Program-made: the position numbers and the translations under genes
NCBI GenBank assembly: GCA_949751835.1
Contig: CATKHK010000066.1
Span: 124,001-188,000, forward strand
Source: Blepharisma japonicum
Lineage: Eukaryota; Ciliophora; Heterotrichea; Heterotrichida; Blepharismidae
Length of the DNA stretch: 64,000 nt
Reading direction: 5' to 3'
Part shown: positions 10,951 through 21,804 of the stretch, piece by piece
Position numbering within the stretch: the stretch's first letter is position 1
How the letters are laid out: each line of letters opens with the position of its first letter
Notes under the pieces: generated by a model
What the model was told of the DNA's origin: nothing
The model's database searches: none
Seen by the model: the letters and a program-made list of their open reading frames with translations, nothing else

Positions 10951-11379
10951 ATAGTTTTAGTATTTTTTTTAATTATTGATATCATTATTGAAAAATAAAT
11001 TTTCACAAAATTTTTAGAAGTAAATGTCTTATTAAAATTTTTGGCGCTTTCACATATTTCTAGCAATCATATAGAATAATACTGATCTTCTTACGCCTTT
11101 GAAATTCGATTGAAAATTTTAGCACAATTGTAAAATTTTTCAATTTTTTGTTTAACTTTGATTATTAAAAAGGAATAAGCTCGAATTCTTTCCTAAAATC
11201 ATTAAAGAGCTTGATTGGCATTAGTTTTCTATACAAATATTCTTATTAGCATATATTATTAGATAAAGAAGTAAGGCACTATTTATTTATCAAAACAGTA
11301 CCCATACAAAGTTGCATTATTAAAACCTACCCCTCCCTGAAGAACCTCGCAACTTTCGGACCAAATTTTATATTTAATA
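10951..11379. promoter_or_regulatory. Upstream region of RNR small subunit with an E2F-like motif
   Basis: 429 bp, no gene seen. It contains TTTGGCGC at 11040-11047, which fits the E2F/DP consensus TTTSGCGC. Near the 3' end is an unusually GC-rich stretch for this genome (about 11327-11360). Ribonucleotide reductase genes are E2F targets in animals and plants, so a cell-cycle role is plausible, but a single 8-mer can occur by chance. Confidence 0.35.
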
Positions 11380-12444
11380 ATGGCTTCATATCTTCCCGCA
11401 CAATTAAACATTGATATCTTAATCAAAAAGGCGCGAAATAATAATATGACTGATATAGATCAAGAAATTTCTGTGCCAAAGCCTGAGCCTCTCCTAACTG
11501 AAAACCCTCAGCGTTTCGTGATGTTCCCAATCCACTACCACGACATCTGGACAATGTACAAAAAGCATGTCGCTAGCTTTTGGACAGCAGAGGAGCTCGA
11601 CATATCCCAAGACCTCAGAGACTGGGAAAGGCTCAATGATAACGAAAGACACTTCATTAAGTACGTCCTGGCCTTCTTCGCTGCCTCTGACGGGATTGTC
11701 CTTGAAAATCTCGCTAACAGATTTTTCAATGATATCCAAATCCCAGAAGCCCGTGCCTTTTATGGATTCCAAATGGCAATGGAAAACATCCACAGCGAAA
11801 CCTACTCCATGCTGATTGACGCTTACATACAAGACCAAACTGAAAAGAACGTCCTCTTCAACGCAATTGAAAACTATCCTTCAATCAAAAGAAAAGCTGA
11901 CTGGGCTTTGAAATGGGCCTCAAGTGACGCTCCTTTTGCCCAGAGACTTTTAGCTTTTGCAGCAGTTGAAGGGATCTTTTTCTCAGGCAGCTTCTGTGCT
12001 ATCTTTTGGCTGAAGAAAAGGTCATTGATGCCAGGTCTTACATTTTCTAATGAGTTAATAAGCAGAGATGAAGGGCTTCATACAGATTTTGGCTGTTTGC
12101 TATATACTTATATAGCTAACAAGCTATCACAGGAGACTGTGCATGATATCATTCGTGAAGCTATTGACATTGAAAAAGGGTTCATCATTGATGCCCTACC
12201 AGTCGAACTGATTGGGATGAATTCAAGACTTATGAGTCAGTACCTTGAATTTGTAGCAGACAGGCTGCTTGTCAGCTTAGGATACGAAAAGTTATATAGA
12301 GCTGCCAATCCATTTGAGTGGATGGAGATGATTTCCATGCAAGGAAAAACCAACTTCTTTGAGAAAAGAGTCAGCGACTACCAGAAGACAGGAGTTATGG
12401 CTGATAAAAGTGAAAAAGAGTTTAGATTGGACGTAGAGTTTTAA
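11380..12444 (+). CDS. RNR2: Ribonucleoside-diphosphate reductase small subunit (R2, class Ia)
   Basis: 354 residues. Makes the diferric tyrosyl radical that drives reduction of ribonucleotides to deoxyribonucleotides, paired with the large subunit (not in this window). Clear R2 signatures: [16 protein letters not shown], the iron ligand segments around [10 protein letters not shown] and [12 protein letters not shown], the S-R-D-E-G-L-H motif, and the C-terminal tail F-R-L-D-V-E-F that binds R1. The ATG at 11380 gives the longest form. A second ATG at 11446 (M-T-D-I-D-Q) also fits, and a perfect E2F-type site (GGCGCGAAA, 11430-11438) lies just before it, so the true start may be the second. 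Confidence 0.96.
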   Translation: MASYLPAQLNIDILIKKARNNNMTDIDQEISVPKPEPLLTENPQRFVMFPIHYHDIWTMYKKHVASFWTAEELDISQDLRDWERLNDNERHFIKYVLAFFAASDGIVLENLANRFFNDIQIPEARAFYGFQMAMENIHSETYSMLIDAYIQDQTEKNVLFNAIENYPSIKRKADWALKWASSDAPFAQRLLAFAAVEGIFFSGSFCAIFWLKKRSLMPGLTFSNELISRDEGLHTDFGCLLYTYIANKLSQETVHDIIREAIDIEKGFIIDALPVELIGMNSRLMSQYLEFVADRLLVSLGYEKLYRAANPFEWMEMISMQGKTNFFEKRVSDYQKTGVMADKSEKEFRLDVEF

Positions 12445-12481
12445 TTAATACATTTTTTATATTTTTTTGTAATAAATCAAA

Positions 12482-13774
12482 ATGAATGATTTTCACATTT
12501 ATGACAAGCTAAATCATTCGTCACAGTTTCCCTTTTCGCCAGCTGGACATCACTCTAGGAGCAATGTTTTTGATAGACTTATGTCAGATTCAGCAGCAAG
12601 GAAGACGAATAGTGATGTGCTTTTGTATACACAACAAATTAGGCCCAAAACAAAACCTCAGAAGCTTGAGTATAAAATTGAAGAAATTCTGATGAGGAAG
12701 CATCATGAATCTCAAGCCAAGTTGACAGCATTGAAATTGAAGTATCAAGCTGAGGAATTAAAAGATATGAGGCCAGTTCCACAAATTAATAGTGTATCAA
12801 GAAAAATTGTTGAAATTAGCGCAAAGCTTGCAAATGATGAAGAACAAAAATCTGAAAGAGAAAATGGCTTGGCAAGAATTAAAGAGGTTTTATCGAGCTC
12901 TAGATTCTCAAAAAAGAATCTAAATATAGACTCAGAACCAAAAACTTTAAATTCTTTCCCAGAAGCAATAAGTACTTCTAAAAGTATCCCTAAGCAGACT
13001 GAAATTTCTTTAAAAGAGCTTGAAAAAACAATAAATTCAAAAGAAACCTCCCCAAAGCAAACTTTTGCCCCGAAATTTTTTCAGTTCCCAACAGACAGCA
13101 CCTCTCCCAGATCTCTTGTAAAATCTCAGCATTCTTACAATTTAAGCTCCCCAGCAAGAGCCACCACAGTTCCCACCTCAAGAGGCTCAATCGATGCCCA
13201 AAAACCTATTAAAAAGCCACACGAGGTGAGTGCATTATCACTAGAAGAGCTTAGACAAGCTGTCAAAGCAAGGCCAAAGGTCTTTGAGCATGAAGAACCC
13301 CCAGATTTGCTTGATATGGACGTATTAGAAAGAGGGAAATTTTGGATGAAATATAAAAAAGAAAAAATTGAGCTCGAAAAAAAGAGACAGGATGAACGAG
13401 AAATTGAAGGGTGCACGTTTACTCCCCAAATCAGCCCAAGAGTGAATTATTCAGAGACTTCTTTTAGTGGACTGAATAGATCGGCGTCTCCTGCACAGCT
13501 TAATTTGAGTTATACCCAAATTTATTTGAATAAGAAGCACTATAGGTCTGTTTCAAATAGTTATAGACCTCGCTCAGCGCTGGGTAGAGCTACAAAAGAG
13601 GTCAAAAAAATAACCCCAAAAATTAAGCATTTAAAAGCAAAAAGTCCACCAAGAGAATTAAGAAGCCTTTCTCCGACAATGAAAAATATTAGTTATCAGT
13701 CTGGGTTTAATGTGGATCAGCTTATATCAAGAGCGCAGCCCATGGTGGATTATAAAGCTCTAGGAGCAATATAG
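12482..13774 (+). CDS. Unknown Ser/Lys-rich protein with C-T-F-T-P motif
   Basis: 430 residues with no internal TGA, ending in TAG. I do not recognise a domain. The protein is polar, with scattered Ser/Pro stretches and a predicted helical segment (about 275-310) ending in E-I-E-G-C-T-F-T-P-Q-I-S. C-T-F-x-P-x-I motifs recur in many uncharacterised ciliate and apicomplexan proteins of the cortex or cilium, which is only a hint. It lies 37 bp downstream of the reductase gene in the same direction, but each presumably has its own promoter. Confidence 0.75.
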   Translation: MNDFHIYDKLNHSSQFPFSPAGHHSRSNVFDRLMSDSAARKTNSDVLLYTQQIRPKTKPQKLEYKIEEILMRKHHESQAKLTALKLKYQAEELKDMRPVPQINSVSRKIVEISAKLANDEEQKSERENGLARIKEVLSSSRFSKKNLNIDSEPKTLNSFPEAISTSKSIPKQTEISLKELEKTINSKETSPKQTFAPKFFQFPTDSTSPRSLVKSQHSYNLSSPARATTVPTSRGSIDAQKPIKKPHEVSALSLEELRQAVKARPKVFEHEEPPDLLDMDVLERGKFWMKYKKEKIELEKKRQDEREIEGCTFTPQISPRVNYSETSFSGLNRSASPAQLNLSYTQIYLNKKHYRSVSNSYRPRSALGRATKEVKKITPKIKHLKAKSPPRELRSLSPTMKNISYQSGFNVDQLISRAQPMVDYKALGAI

Positions 13775-13883
13775 ATTAGCGAATTTAATCAATTAAAAAT
13801 TATATTAATTATGATGCTTATACATATTTATAGTAATTTGCTCAATTTCTGATATGTAATTATCAATTATTTTAATACAAATA

Positions 13884-14777
13884 TTAATTAAATAAAATTT
13901 TAAACTTAGCAGCTTCATTTATTGTATCTTGGTCATAAATACTTGTTTCCTGTATACAATTTACCATTATTATCCGATCCAGCTCATCTATAATATGCAA
14001 ATCTTGTAATTTCTCTTTTATATTTATTTGAATTCTGTCTTTTTCATCCAAAATTAGGTCTAAAAGATTCAAAATTGTTTCAAAAACTGTTATACTATTT
14101 TCTGAGCTGAGAAGCTTCACCAACTGGTCAGTTCCTTTTCCATCAATAAATTCCTGCTGAACACTTGGTTTAGCTACGTATAAGTTTCTGCAGCATAAAG
14201 CAGCAGTTCCTCTCAGTCCTTCTTTTGAGTCATTCAAATGTTTGATAAATATTTTTAATGCATTTTTCTTAATTAAAATTTCAGAAAATGCTTTGTTTTC
14301 CAGTAATGAACATAAAGTTAGAACAGCTGCTTCATATTTATCTCTTTCTTGACTTTTGGCACATTCAAGTAGCTTATCAACGATTCTCGTTTTTAACATT
14401 GATTCAATAAATAATGGCTCATGAGCTAAACCTTTTTCTGTGACAAAAATTCCGAATTGATGTATGGCTAGAACTCCTATCGTTTGTGGGTTCTCTGCTC
14501 AGATATGAAAAATGGCATCGATCGTTATTCTTGTGCTGGATTCGAAAATTTCTTCTATTTTTTCTAAATTCATATTTGATAATGCTAAACTGAGCTCTCT
14601 ATATAGATTATACTCTAGTTCTTGGTTTAAATGTTTGCTATCTATTGAAGCTACATTGAATTGTTTGCTGTAATGATTACTTTTGATACTCATATAATTA
14701 CTAGAAGCATTTGAAAAATAAGTTTTATCAACAATTTCTTGGCCGTCTTTAATAGTCATTAAGCTAGGATCATTCAT
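13884..14777 (-). CDS. Armadillo-like helical repeat protein
   Basis: 297 residues, joined through a TGA-encoded Trp at 14499-14501 (H-I-W-A-E-N-P). The segment from about residue 95 shows ARM/HEAT-like repeats: Y-E-A-A-V-L-T-L-C-S-L-L-E-N, then I-F-I-K-H-L-N-D-S, L-R-G-T-A-A-L-C-C-R-N-L and a third helix pair, V-F-E-T-I-L-N-L-L-D-L-I-L. This is a typical protein-interaction scaffold. No partner or pathway can be inferred. The N-terminal third is unique. Confidence 0.75.
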
Positions 14778-14916
14778 AGGTTTTTGCAGCTACATAAAAG
14801 ATACCCTACCTGAGCAGCATCCCATTTTCTTCCTTAAAATATCAAGTTTTATTAATAGAAAAGAAAATGAATTAAAATTTTAATTTTAATTTTATAAATT
14901 CGCTGTACGTATATTT

Positions 14917-16197
14917 TTAAAACATTCCTGACTGATTTTGAGATAGTAGAGATGGAGACTGGAAATAGAGAGAATTCGAGTTTGTAATTAAGTCAATGCT
15001 TTGGCTCGTGATTGAGTATTCAAGATCAGATTTTAATGTAAATGATGTCTGTAAAATCCTATTTATATAAATTTGCTGATGAATTACATTTTTCAATAAA
15101 TTTTGGTACACTTTAGTTTTTTTGAATAATGGAAAAAGATGATAAGCAAGCACTTTATAAGCTTCAAATTGAATAACATTAATATTATTCGCTTTGAAAT
15201 GGTCCAACATCTTGCTAGATGCCATTATTTCACATTCTAATTCAAAAGAGGGGCAGTTTTGGTAGTATTCACATTTAAGCCAAATTTGTAAATATTCTGA
15301 AGCAGCTTTGATTTTTGTCATTTTTGGGATTTCTTTGTTGAGGGCTTTTTCGAAAGTGTCAAGAGTTACCCGATTTTGTAAAACGAGATCGAGGGATTGT
15401 AAAGCTTCTAATGTAATTGCATCGTCAAAAGAGTCTCCTCTTATAGAGATTAAAACTGGATAAAGCGAGCTTACAACCATTATTAAATTATTCCTAATGG
15501 TCCCTTCAATCATTCATACTATATTACTAGGAAATGTAGATATAACTCCATTTATCGTCCACAATAAACAAACAACTGCAATTTCTTTAGTCATTTTATA
15601 ATCGTCATTAACTGTTCTCAGCATATATACACATAAAACAAATGCTAATTCTTCTATGAAAAGTACAAATAAATATACCATTTCTGTGATAGAGTCAGCA
15701 AATTCACTACGGTTATAGTAAGAAGTTGGAAAATATCCTTGGAAATCTGGAATAATAAAAATAGAAATTGAAAAAGCAATTACAGGGGCAATACAAATGC
15801 AATAGATTTTGAATAGTCATACTTGAGAAGCTTTGTATAAATGTTGCCTCCAATTACTGTCTTTCTCATCTCAGTCTTGATCTAAGTGAAAAATAAAATA
15901 TATCCGATAGCACCTAAGTATATAAGGAATTATGAATGAACAGTGCAGGAAGGTTTGAGAAATTTGAAATGCAATTTCAAGCTTATAACTATGATGATCT
16001 CCATGAAAATACAAATAAAGGGTAACTAAAAATAAGCAGGTCTCTAAAAAATTGCTTCAGTGAATAATTGATACTAGAAATGGAGAGCGGTTTCTTATTG
16101 GCTTTTTATTTGACCATCATAGTAGTAAAATCCCTGTAGGTATATAAATTAGGCCTGAAATCCCAAGTCATACTAAGAAAATTAAATCTGCTCCCAT
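14917..16197 (-). CDS. Seven-transmembrane protein with C-terminal RGS domain
   Basis: 426 residues from the ATG at 16197, with six or more TGA codons read as Trp. Seven hydrophobic segments are visible at about residues 5-28, 41-65, 75-103, 126-150, 170-193, 205-222 and 224-250. From about 260 to 375 the sequence follows the RGS fold: T-F-E-K-A-L-N-K-E, Y-L-Q-I-W-L-K-C-E, then F-E-A-Y-K-V-L-A-Y-H-L-F-P-L-F-K-K-T-K-V-Y. RGS domains speed GTP hydrolysis by G-alpha, and 7TM-RGS fusions such as Arabidopsis RGS1 couple a receptor-like module to this. Membrane placement and 7TM count are from hydrophobicity by eye. Ligand unknown. Confidence 0.82.
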
Positions 16198-16367
16198 ATT
16201 ATCTTTTTGTTTTTAAATAAGCATAAAATCTATCAAAACCACATTAAATTAATCGATTTCACTCTTGCGATAGTATTTCATTAGATTATAAAATCAAAAA
16301 TCATAGCAAGACATAGCTTATAATCCATATTCAAAGATGAGGTTGTATAAGTTCATATAAAACGGAT

Positions 16368-18005
16368 ATGCAAAAATGTATTTTTCTAGTTTTAGGACTT
16401 TTCTTATCTTCAGGCTTGCTATCTTCTAAACCCCAGTCATTTCTATCAATAACCCAAGATGACACATCAGAATCCTCCTCAAACACCGAAGATTCTGGAG
16501 GTAGCTCAAGCAGCACATCAACTAGCAAAGGAACATTAGCAAGCGGAGTTGAAGTTTTAAGTGAAAATGTCTCTGAATTTTCAAAACAAGCTGATTCTTC
16601 TTTAAGCACCCTTGATGAAAAAATTGATGCTTCTATTGAGTCTTCGGCTGAACTCGCTATAAGTGTCCTATATGCGGAAATAAGCGACTTAAAATTGGAG
16701 CTAAAAGAAATAGCTGACAGGATCGAATACACCGAAGACGAAATAGAAAACACAGAAATTATATGTGAAGACTTTAATACCTGCTCATCATGTACCGCCA
16801 ATAATGAGTGCGTATGGTGTGATAGAGACGATATCTGCACAAGTGGAGATGAAGATGGGCCGTTTTATGAATCCTGCAGTAGCTGGGAATATGGAATTTG
16901 CCCTGAAGAAGGGTGTTCACAATATTTGACCTGCACAACCTGTCTAAATGATGCAAACTGTGGCTGGTGCAGTGATGGAGACTATTGCTTAGAAGGGACT
17001 CCTTCAGATCCAGGATTCTGCAATTCTGCCTTTTTCTACCACTCTTCAGCTGATGGTAAAGATGAGTGTCCTAAAACTAAAGATTATGGAATAGAAGCCT
17101 CTTTAGTCCAAAGCAGCCAAACTGTAACAGACTCTTCAAGTAAAGATTCCACTGAAGTTTACGAAGAAAATTTAGATGAGTATAAAAAACAAGCAGAAAA
17201 TATAATCAGCCAAATCGAAAGACTGCAAGCCGAAATCGAAAGTATCCAAGACCAAACTATTGAAGCACAAGCAGTTGACGTAGACTCTGTATATGTAGAA
17301 AATGAGCTAGAAGGCCTTGGAAACCAAGTTGATGAGATTGCTGAAGAAGAAATCGAGGACGAAATGTATTATCAGCAAGAGTTGTCTAAAGGAACTGCTG
17401 AAGAGGTAGTAGACGAAATGAATGAAGTTGTAGACCAGAGTACTACTGAGGTGGTAGGAGCTGTAGAAGAATCAAGCCAAAATACTCAAGAAGAAATAGC
17501 GGACACTGAAGAGCACCTCACAGAAGAATTAAATGAGCTTAATGCAGAGGTAGATACTTTGGAAGAGTCTGTAAACGAGTTTATGGATGATTATATGGTA
17601 ACTTCAGAAGAAGAGGAAGAAGAAAGTGAACAAGAAGAAGATGTAGAACCGGAGGGAGCGACCGGAGATTCAGAAGATGAGGAAAACGAGGAGGAAGAAG
17701 ATGGAGATGAAGAGGGAACAGAAAGCACAGAAAGCACTGAAAGCACAGAAGACAGTGAAGATGAGACTGAAGAAGAGGAAGAAAGTGATGAAGATGAGGG
17801 AAGCGAAATAGCAGAAGATGAAGATGAAGGAGAAGGACTGGAAAGTGAAACTGAATCAAGCTCTGAAGATGAAACTGAAGAAGGAGAAGATCTAGAAGAC
17901 TACGCCAGCGATGAAACATCATCTGATGAAACTGAAGAAGAAACTGTATCAGATGAAGAAGCATCAGACCAGGGCACAGAAGAGAGCAGCGAAACTTCTG
18001 CATAA
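16368..18005 (+). CDS. Secreted or surface Cys-rich acidic protein (PSI-like modules)
   Basis: 545 residues. A signal peptide (M-Q-K-C-I-F-L-V-L-G-L-F-L-S-S-G) is followed by a Ser/Thr-rich stretch and a short coiled coil. Two Cys-rich modules follow at about 130-190 and 190-240, with C-S-S-C-T-A-N-N-E-C-V-W-C and C-T-T-C-L-N-D-A-N-C-G-W-C. These match the start of the PSI (plexin-semaphorin-integrin) domain. A second coiled coil and a roughly 130-residue Glu/Asp/Ser tail end the protein. There is no TM segment after the signal peptide, so it may be secreted, stored in extrusive pigment granules or cortical vesicles, or bind Ca2+ through the tail. Function unknown. Confidence 0.8.
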   Translation: MQKCIFLVLGLFLSSGLLSSKPQSFLSITQDDTSESSSNTEDSGGSSSSTSTSKGTLASGVEVLSENVSEFSKQADSSLSTLDEKIDASIESSAELAISVLYAEISDLKLELKEIADRIEYTEDEIENTEIICEDFNTCSSCTANNECVWCDRDDICTSGDEDGPFYESCSSWEYGICPEEGCSQYLTCTTCLNDANCGWCSDGDYCLEGTPSDPGFCNSAFFYHSSADGKDECPKTKDYGIEASLVQSSQTVTDSSSKDSTEVYEENLDEYKKQAENIISQIERLQAEIESIQDQTIEAQAVDVDSVYVENELEGLGNQVDEIAEEEIEDEMYYQQELSKGTAEEVVDEMNEVVDQSTTEVVGAVEESSQNTQEEIADTEEHLTEELNELNAEVDTLEESVNEFMDDYMVTSEEEEEESEQEEDVEPEGATGDSEDEENEEEEDGDEEGTESTESTESTEDSEDETEEEEESDEDEGSEIAEDEDEGEGLESETESSSEDETEEGEDLEDYASDETSSDETEEETVSDEEASDQGTEESSETSA

Positions 18006-18077
18006 ATTAGTCATAATTTATATATTCAAATTTTATTAAAACAGTAAATTTAACCAATATTCAGCAATAAATAAATA

Positions 18078-18560
18078 ATGGCCCAACAACAATCAGATTA
18101 CCTCGAGTCCCTAACCTCCCACTTCCAAAATGTCCCAATCGTAAAGCAGATCAGCGAGAAATCGGGTCTTCCAGCTTCCTACGTAGCAATTGGCTTTATA
18201 GGACTTTCCTTCATGCTTGTGCTTTTTGGAGTATGCTCAGGCCTTATGGTGAATATAGTAGGAATTTTATACCCTGCCTACGTCAGCTTCAAAGCAATAG
18301 AGTCCAAAGAAACTGACGACGACAAGCAATGGCTTACTTACTGGGTCATTTTTGCAGCCTACAGTTTTCTAGACCATTTCATTGACATTTTGTTCTTCTG
18401 GTTCCCATTTTATCACACAATTAAGCTGATCGTCCTTGTGTACCTTTTCTGGCCTAAGACTCTTGGAGCAATTTGGGTCTATAACCACATCGTCGGGCCA
18501 TTCTTGAAGCAGCATGAACAACTGATAGATTCTGCCTTGGGAGGAGACAAGTCAAGCTAA
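18078..18560 (+). CDS. YOP1: REEP5/Yop1 (TB2/DP1/HVA22) ER-shaping protein
   Basis: 160 residues, the usual length of Yop1/REEP5. Two long hairpin hydrophobic regions (about 35-60 and 90-135) contain the family pattern: G-I-L-Y-P-A-Y-V-S-F-K-A-I-E-S, D-D-D-K-Q-W-L-T-Y-W-V-I-F, then F-Y-H-T-I-K-L and F-W-P. These proteins wedge into the cytosolic leaflet of the ER and form tubules. No internal TGA. Confidence 0.95.
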   Translation: MAQQQSDYLESLTSHFQNVPIVKQISEKSGLPASYVAIGFIGLSFMLVLFGVCSGLMVNIVGILYPAYVSFKAIESKETDDDKQWLTYWVIFAAYSFLDHFIDILFFWFPFYHTIKLIVLVYLFWPKTLGAIWVYNHIVGPFLKQHEQLIDSALGGDKSS

Positions 18561-18594
18561 AAGTAAGCTAAATTATCTTATTAGAATATATAAT

Positions 18595-21387
18595 TTAAAT
18601 TGAAATGCTATTGAGGGTTTGCAGGATGCTTGAAAAGGTAGGCCGGGTTTCAGGGACTTGTGACCAACATTGGGTGATAAGGTCTCTCAGCTCTATTGGG
18701 GTTGTAGGCGGGATTTTGTTTATGTCTGGCCTTTCTCCAAGCTGCATGACTTTGTATGGGATAACGACAGGATTTATACCTCTATAAGGGGTTTCTCTAG
18801 CCAAGATTTCCCATAGGACGATTCCATATGAATACACGTCAGCTGCTAATGTGTAGGGTTGACTTCCTAATACTTCTGGAGCCATTCAGTGGCAAGTCCC
18901 CATTTGTCCAGTCATATGCTCGTCACTTACAAATTTTGCGATGCCGAAGTCTGCGATTTTTACAGAAATATGGTCATTTTGGGTAGTTACAGGCTCTGAT
19001 AGTAAAAGATTTAAGGACTTCAAGTCTCTATATATAATAGGTGGATTTGAAGAATGGAGAAATGCCATACCTTGGGCTACATCTTTTGCTATTTTTATTC
19101 TCTGCTTCCATGACAGTTTTACTTCTCTGTTTTCGTAGAGAAGCTTAAATAAGCTTCCACCTGCACAAAATTCAGTGACAATACAAAGCTGATTTTCTAT
19201 GCAAGCTCCCATAAATAATACTAAATTAGGATGCCGCATTCTCATTAAAGTCGTCAGTTCTCTATTAAATTCATTTTCCATAGCTCCTTCAATATTGGAT
19301 TTTCTCATCACTTTTACCGCTACTGGGGTATGTCTGTATAGTCCTTTGTATACAATACAAGAACTGCCGACCCCAATTTCTTCTTCTGGGACTATCTCGT
19401 CTGGTTTTATTAGTCATGGGGAATCTTGAAGATTTTCCCACAGGCTTTTCTTAGGCGCTTTTTCAAGTTGAAGGTTTTGGATTGGCTTGTGAGGAGGCGA
19501 GTCTTCTTCTGCGATAGCTCTAGGAATATCAGGTGATGTAATTGACATCTTATTTAGGTTTTCTTCTATATAAATTGGACTTGTGTCGTTAGATAAAGTA
19601 GCTGATTTAGACCCAGGGGTGCTTGGATCATCACAAGTAGCCACTTTTGTTTCTGCTGTGTGGGAAATTTCGATTTCAAAGCTTCTTTCTTTAGTTGGAA
19701 GAGGGTGGAGCTGAGTCTGCCTTCTTTGTTTTTTGGCATCAAAAATAAGGGTTTTGTCCGGGTCAGGCTCATTGGTGTTTGGGATTTGGTTTATAGTGAC
19801 TATAGAATGCCTTTGTCGGAAACTTGTGATTAAAGATGCAGTCCATTGCTGATGCTGATAATATTTTGAGGTAATTTCGTTTACTTGGTTGCCAGGCTGA
19901 AGGGTTCTTATTCCTTGCCATACTAAAGAGTCAAGCCTTTCTTGTTCTTCTAATAGTAAAGCAGCGACTGAAGATCTAATTTTTGAGAGCTCGTCAACAC
20001 CCATAAAGAGGGTATTAGATACTTGGATCAGCTTATACCAATAGGTAAGTAAAGATTCTATTGCAGGAATATCTAAAGTGTCATTTTCTGTCCAATTTCC
20101 ACAGGTTCTGGTCTCTAAATGAAGCTTGGATTTTTCTTTTAGAACGTTTGAATAATGACCTATTAACCCTCTGAAATACTCGTTGGCAAATTTATCCTTT
20201 TTTGCTTTTGTAGGAGAAGCCCAAGTATGTTGAAGGGTTTCTAAAAATTGATTTGGGCCAATTTCTTGGGTAAAAATCTGCTTAGGGCCTCCAAACATGT
20301 ATTTGTGTAATACCAGCAAGCATTTCAACGCAACTGTCGTTTTTTCCACAGGTCTCTGCATTAAAGCTTTGAAAAATTTTGAAATTTTAAAAGGCTTGCT
20401 TCATGCTTTTCCTATAAGTTTGTTCAAAAACTGGCTATCAGGAGGTGTATCTCCATCAGAAGTTATAGCCTTTACCCATGAGTTGCTGCTTTTCATAAAG
20501 AAACTTGTCAAAGATGCATTACCTTTAGGGGTTTCTTGACCTTCTGCATATAAAGGCTTGGTCATAGTGTTGTCTTGGATCATCTGGAGAATTTCTTGTG
20601 ATGTTGCCCTTTCTCTAGGATTTACCTCGAATAGCCTTGCAAGTAATGCACGCCACCATCCACCGATTGTTCTATTTGGAGTTCTATATTTTCCTCTGAG
20701 TTGGTCTTGCTGATTTCCAGAATTAAAAGCGGATTGATGAAAAAGAAGCTCGTAAACCAAGCAGCCTAAGCCTCACATGTCGACTTGGGTTCCTAAGGGA
20801 TAGCCTGGGGTTAAGTCCAGCTGCTCTGGAGCCCTGTACTCACCCTTTGTGTGGGCTTCAATATCATCTGAGAGAGCTGCTCCGTAAAGCCCACTCATTT
20901 CTTCTTCAGATATGGCTGAGCTGAAATCGCCAAGTTTGAATTTAAAATCAGTGGTAATAAAAATACACTCAGGACGCAGGGCCCGATGAGTCACTTTCTT
21001 CTGATGAATATGATTGAGTGCCATCGCAATATCACGCAAAATAGTTATCACTTGTTGCTCTGTTATTTCGCCCTCGTTCATTAATGTCTTCAAATCTCCT
21101 CCGTGGCAGTACTCAAGAAGAAAGGCTCCCCATAAATTGTTTTCTTCAAGGTAATCAAATTGTGTGACAATCTTGGGGTGGCTTCCGATTTTCTTATAGG
21201 CATTTAATTCTCGTCTGAAGCTTAATTCATTTTGCGGCAAGGAGAGATATTTAATAAGCACAGTGCGGTTTTCTGGATCTTTGGCTAAATATAATTTAAT
21301 AGTTTGAGTACTCGTAAGTACTTCTACTATTCTTGCTGGAAACTTTACAAATCTCACTGTTTCTCCAATTAAGCTCAGCTCTGACAT
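18595..21387 (-). CDS. Fusion of NAK-like pseudokinase, ANTH-like domain and active TKL kinase
   Basis: 930 residues in one frame when TGA is Trp. Residues about 15-275 resemble the NAK (AAK1/GAK) kinases. The catalytic loop is H-R-A-L-R-P-E-C (134-141) instead of H-R-D-x-K-P-x-N, and the Mg loop is D-F-S (154-156) instead of D-F-G, so it is probably inactive. Residues about 345-510 (V-A-L-K-C-L-L-V-L-H-K-Y-M-F-G-G) look like an AP180/CALM ANTH domain. Residues about 665-925 are a complete TKL/Raf-like kinase: I-G-V-G-S-S-C, Lys692, Y-R-D-L-K-S-L-N (D788), D-F-G (813-815) and W-M-A-P-E-V, with that Trp encoded by TGA at 18888-18886. The architecture suggests a kinase recruited to clathrin-coated membranes. 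Gene splitting is unlikely because the frame is continuous. Confidence 0.85.
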
Positions 21388-21804
21388 TTATTTGTGAAGT
21401 TGTTAAAATATTAGACAAGATAAGATTAGCATTAATTAAGCAAATTTAGACTTGTATATGTAATATCAATAACTTCTAGTAAATGAAGGCTGTCTTAAAA
21501 AACCCTTTTGTTGTAGAAATTATAAAGGACAATAATTTGCATTAAATTCTAAAAAATTATTTACTAAATATGATAGCAAGTTATATCTTCGCCTCATGGC
21601 TATATAATTTATTTAATTCAATAAAAATTTATATAAGCTAATAAATAATAAACCCAAAGCATTTTAGCTAGAAATGATTATTTATTTAGTTTAATCAGCA
21701 CAGTATTATCAGACAATTATTTCTAGGATTTATTTTACTCAATTCAAAATATCATATAATATGGACAAAAAGAATAAGGTAGAGTATTTTTTGATAGTTA
21801 GCTA
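21388..21804. other. AT-rich divergent intergenic region
   Basis: 417 bp between two divergently transcribed genes, so it should contain both promoters. Mostly A/T runs. A short plus frame from 21484 gives only 20 codons. An upstream ATG at 21761 leads into a stop before the helicase frame. I see no recognisable element. Confidence 0.5.
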
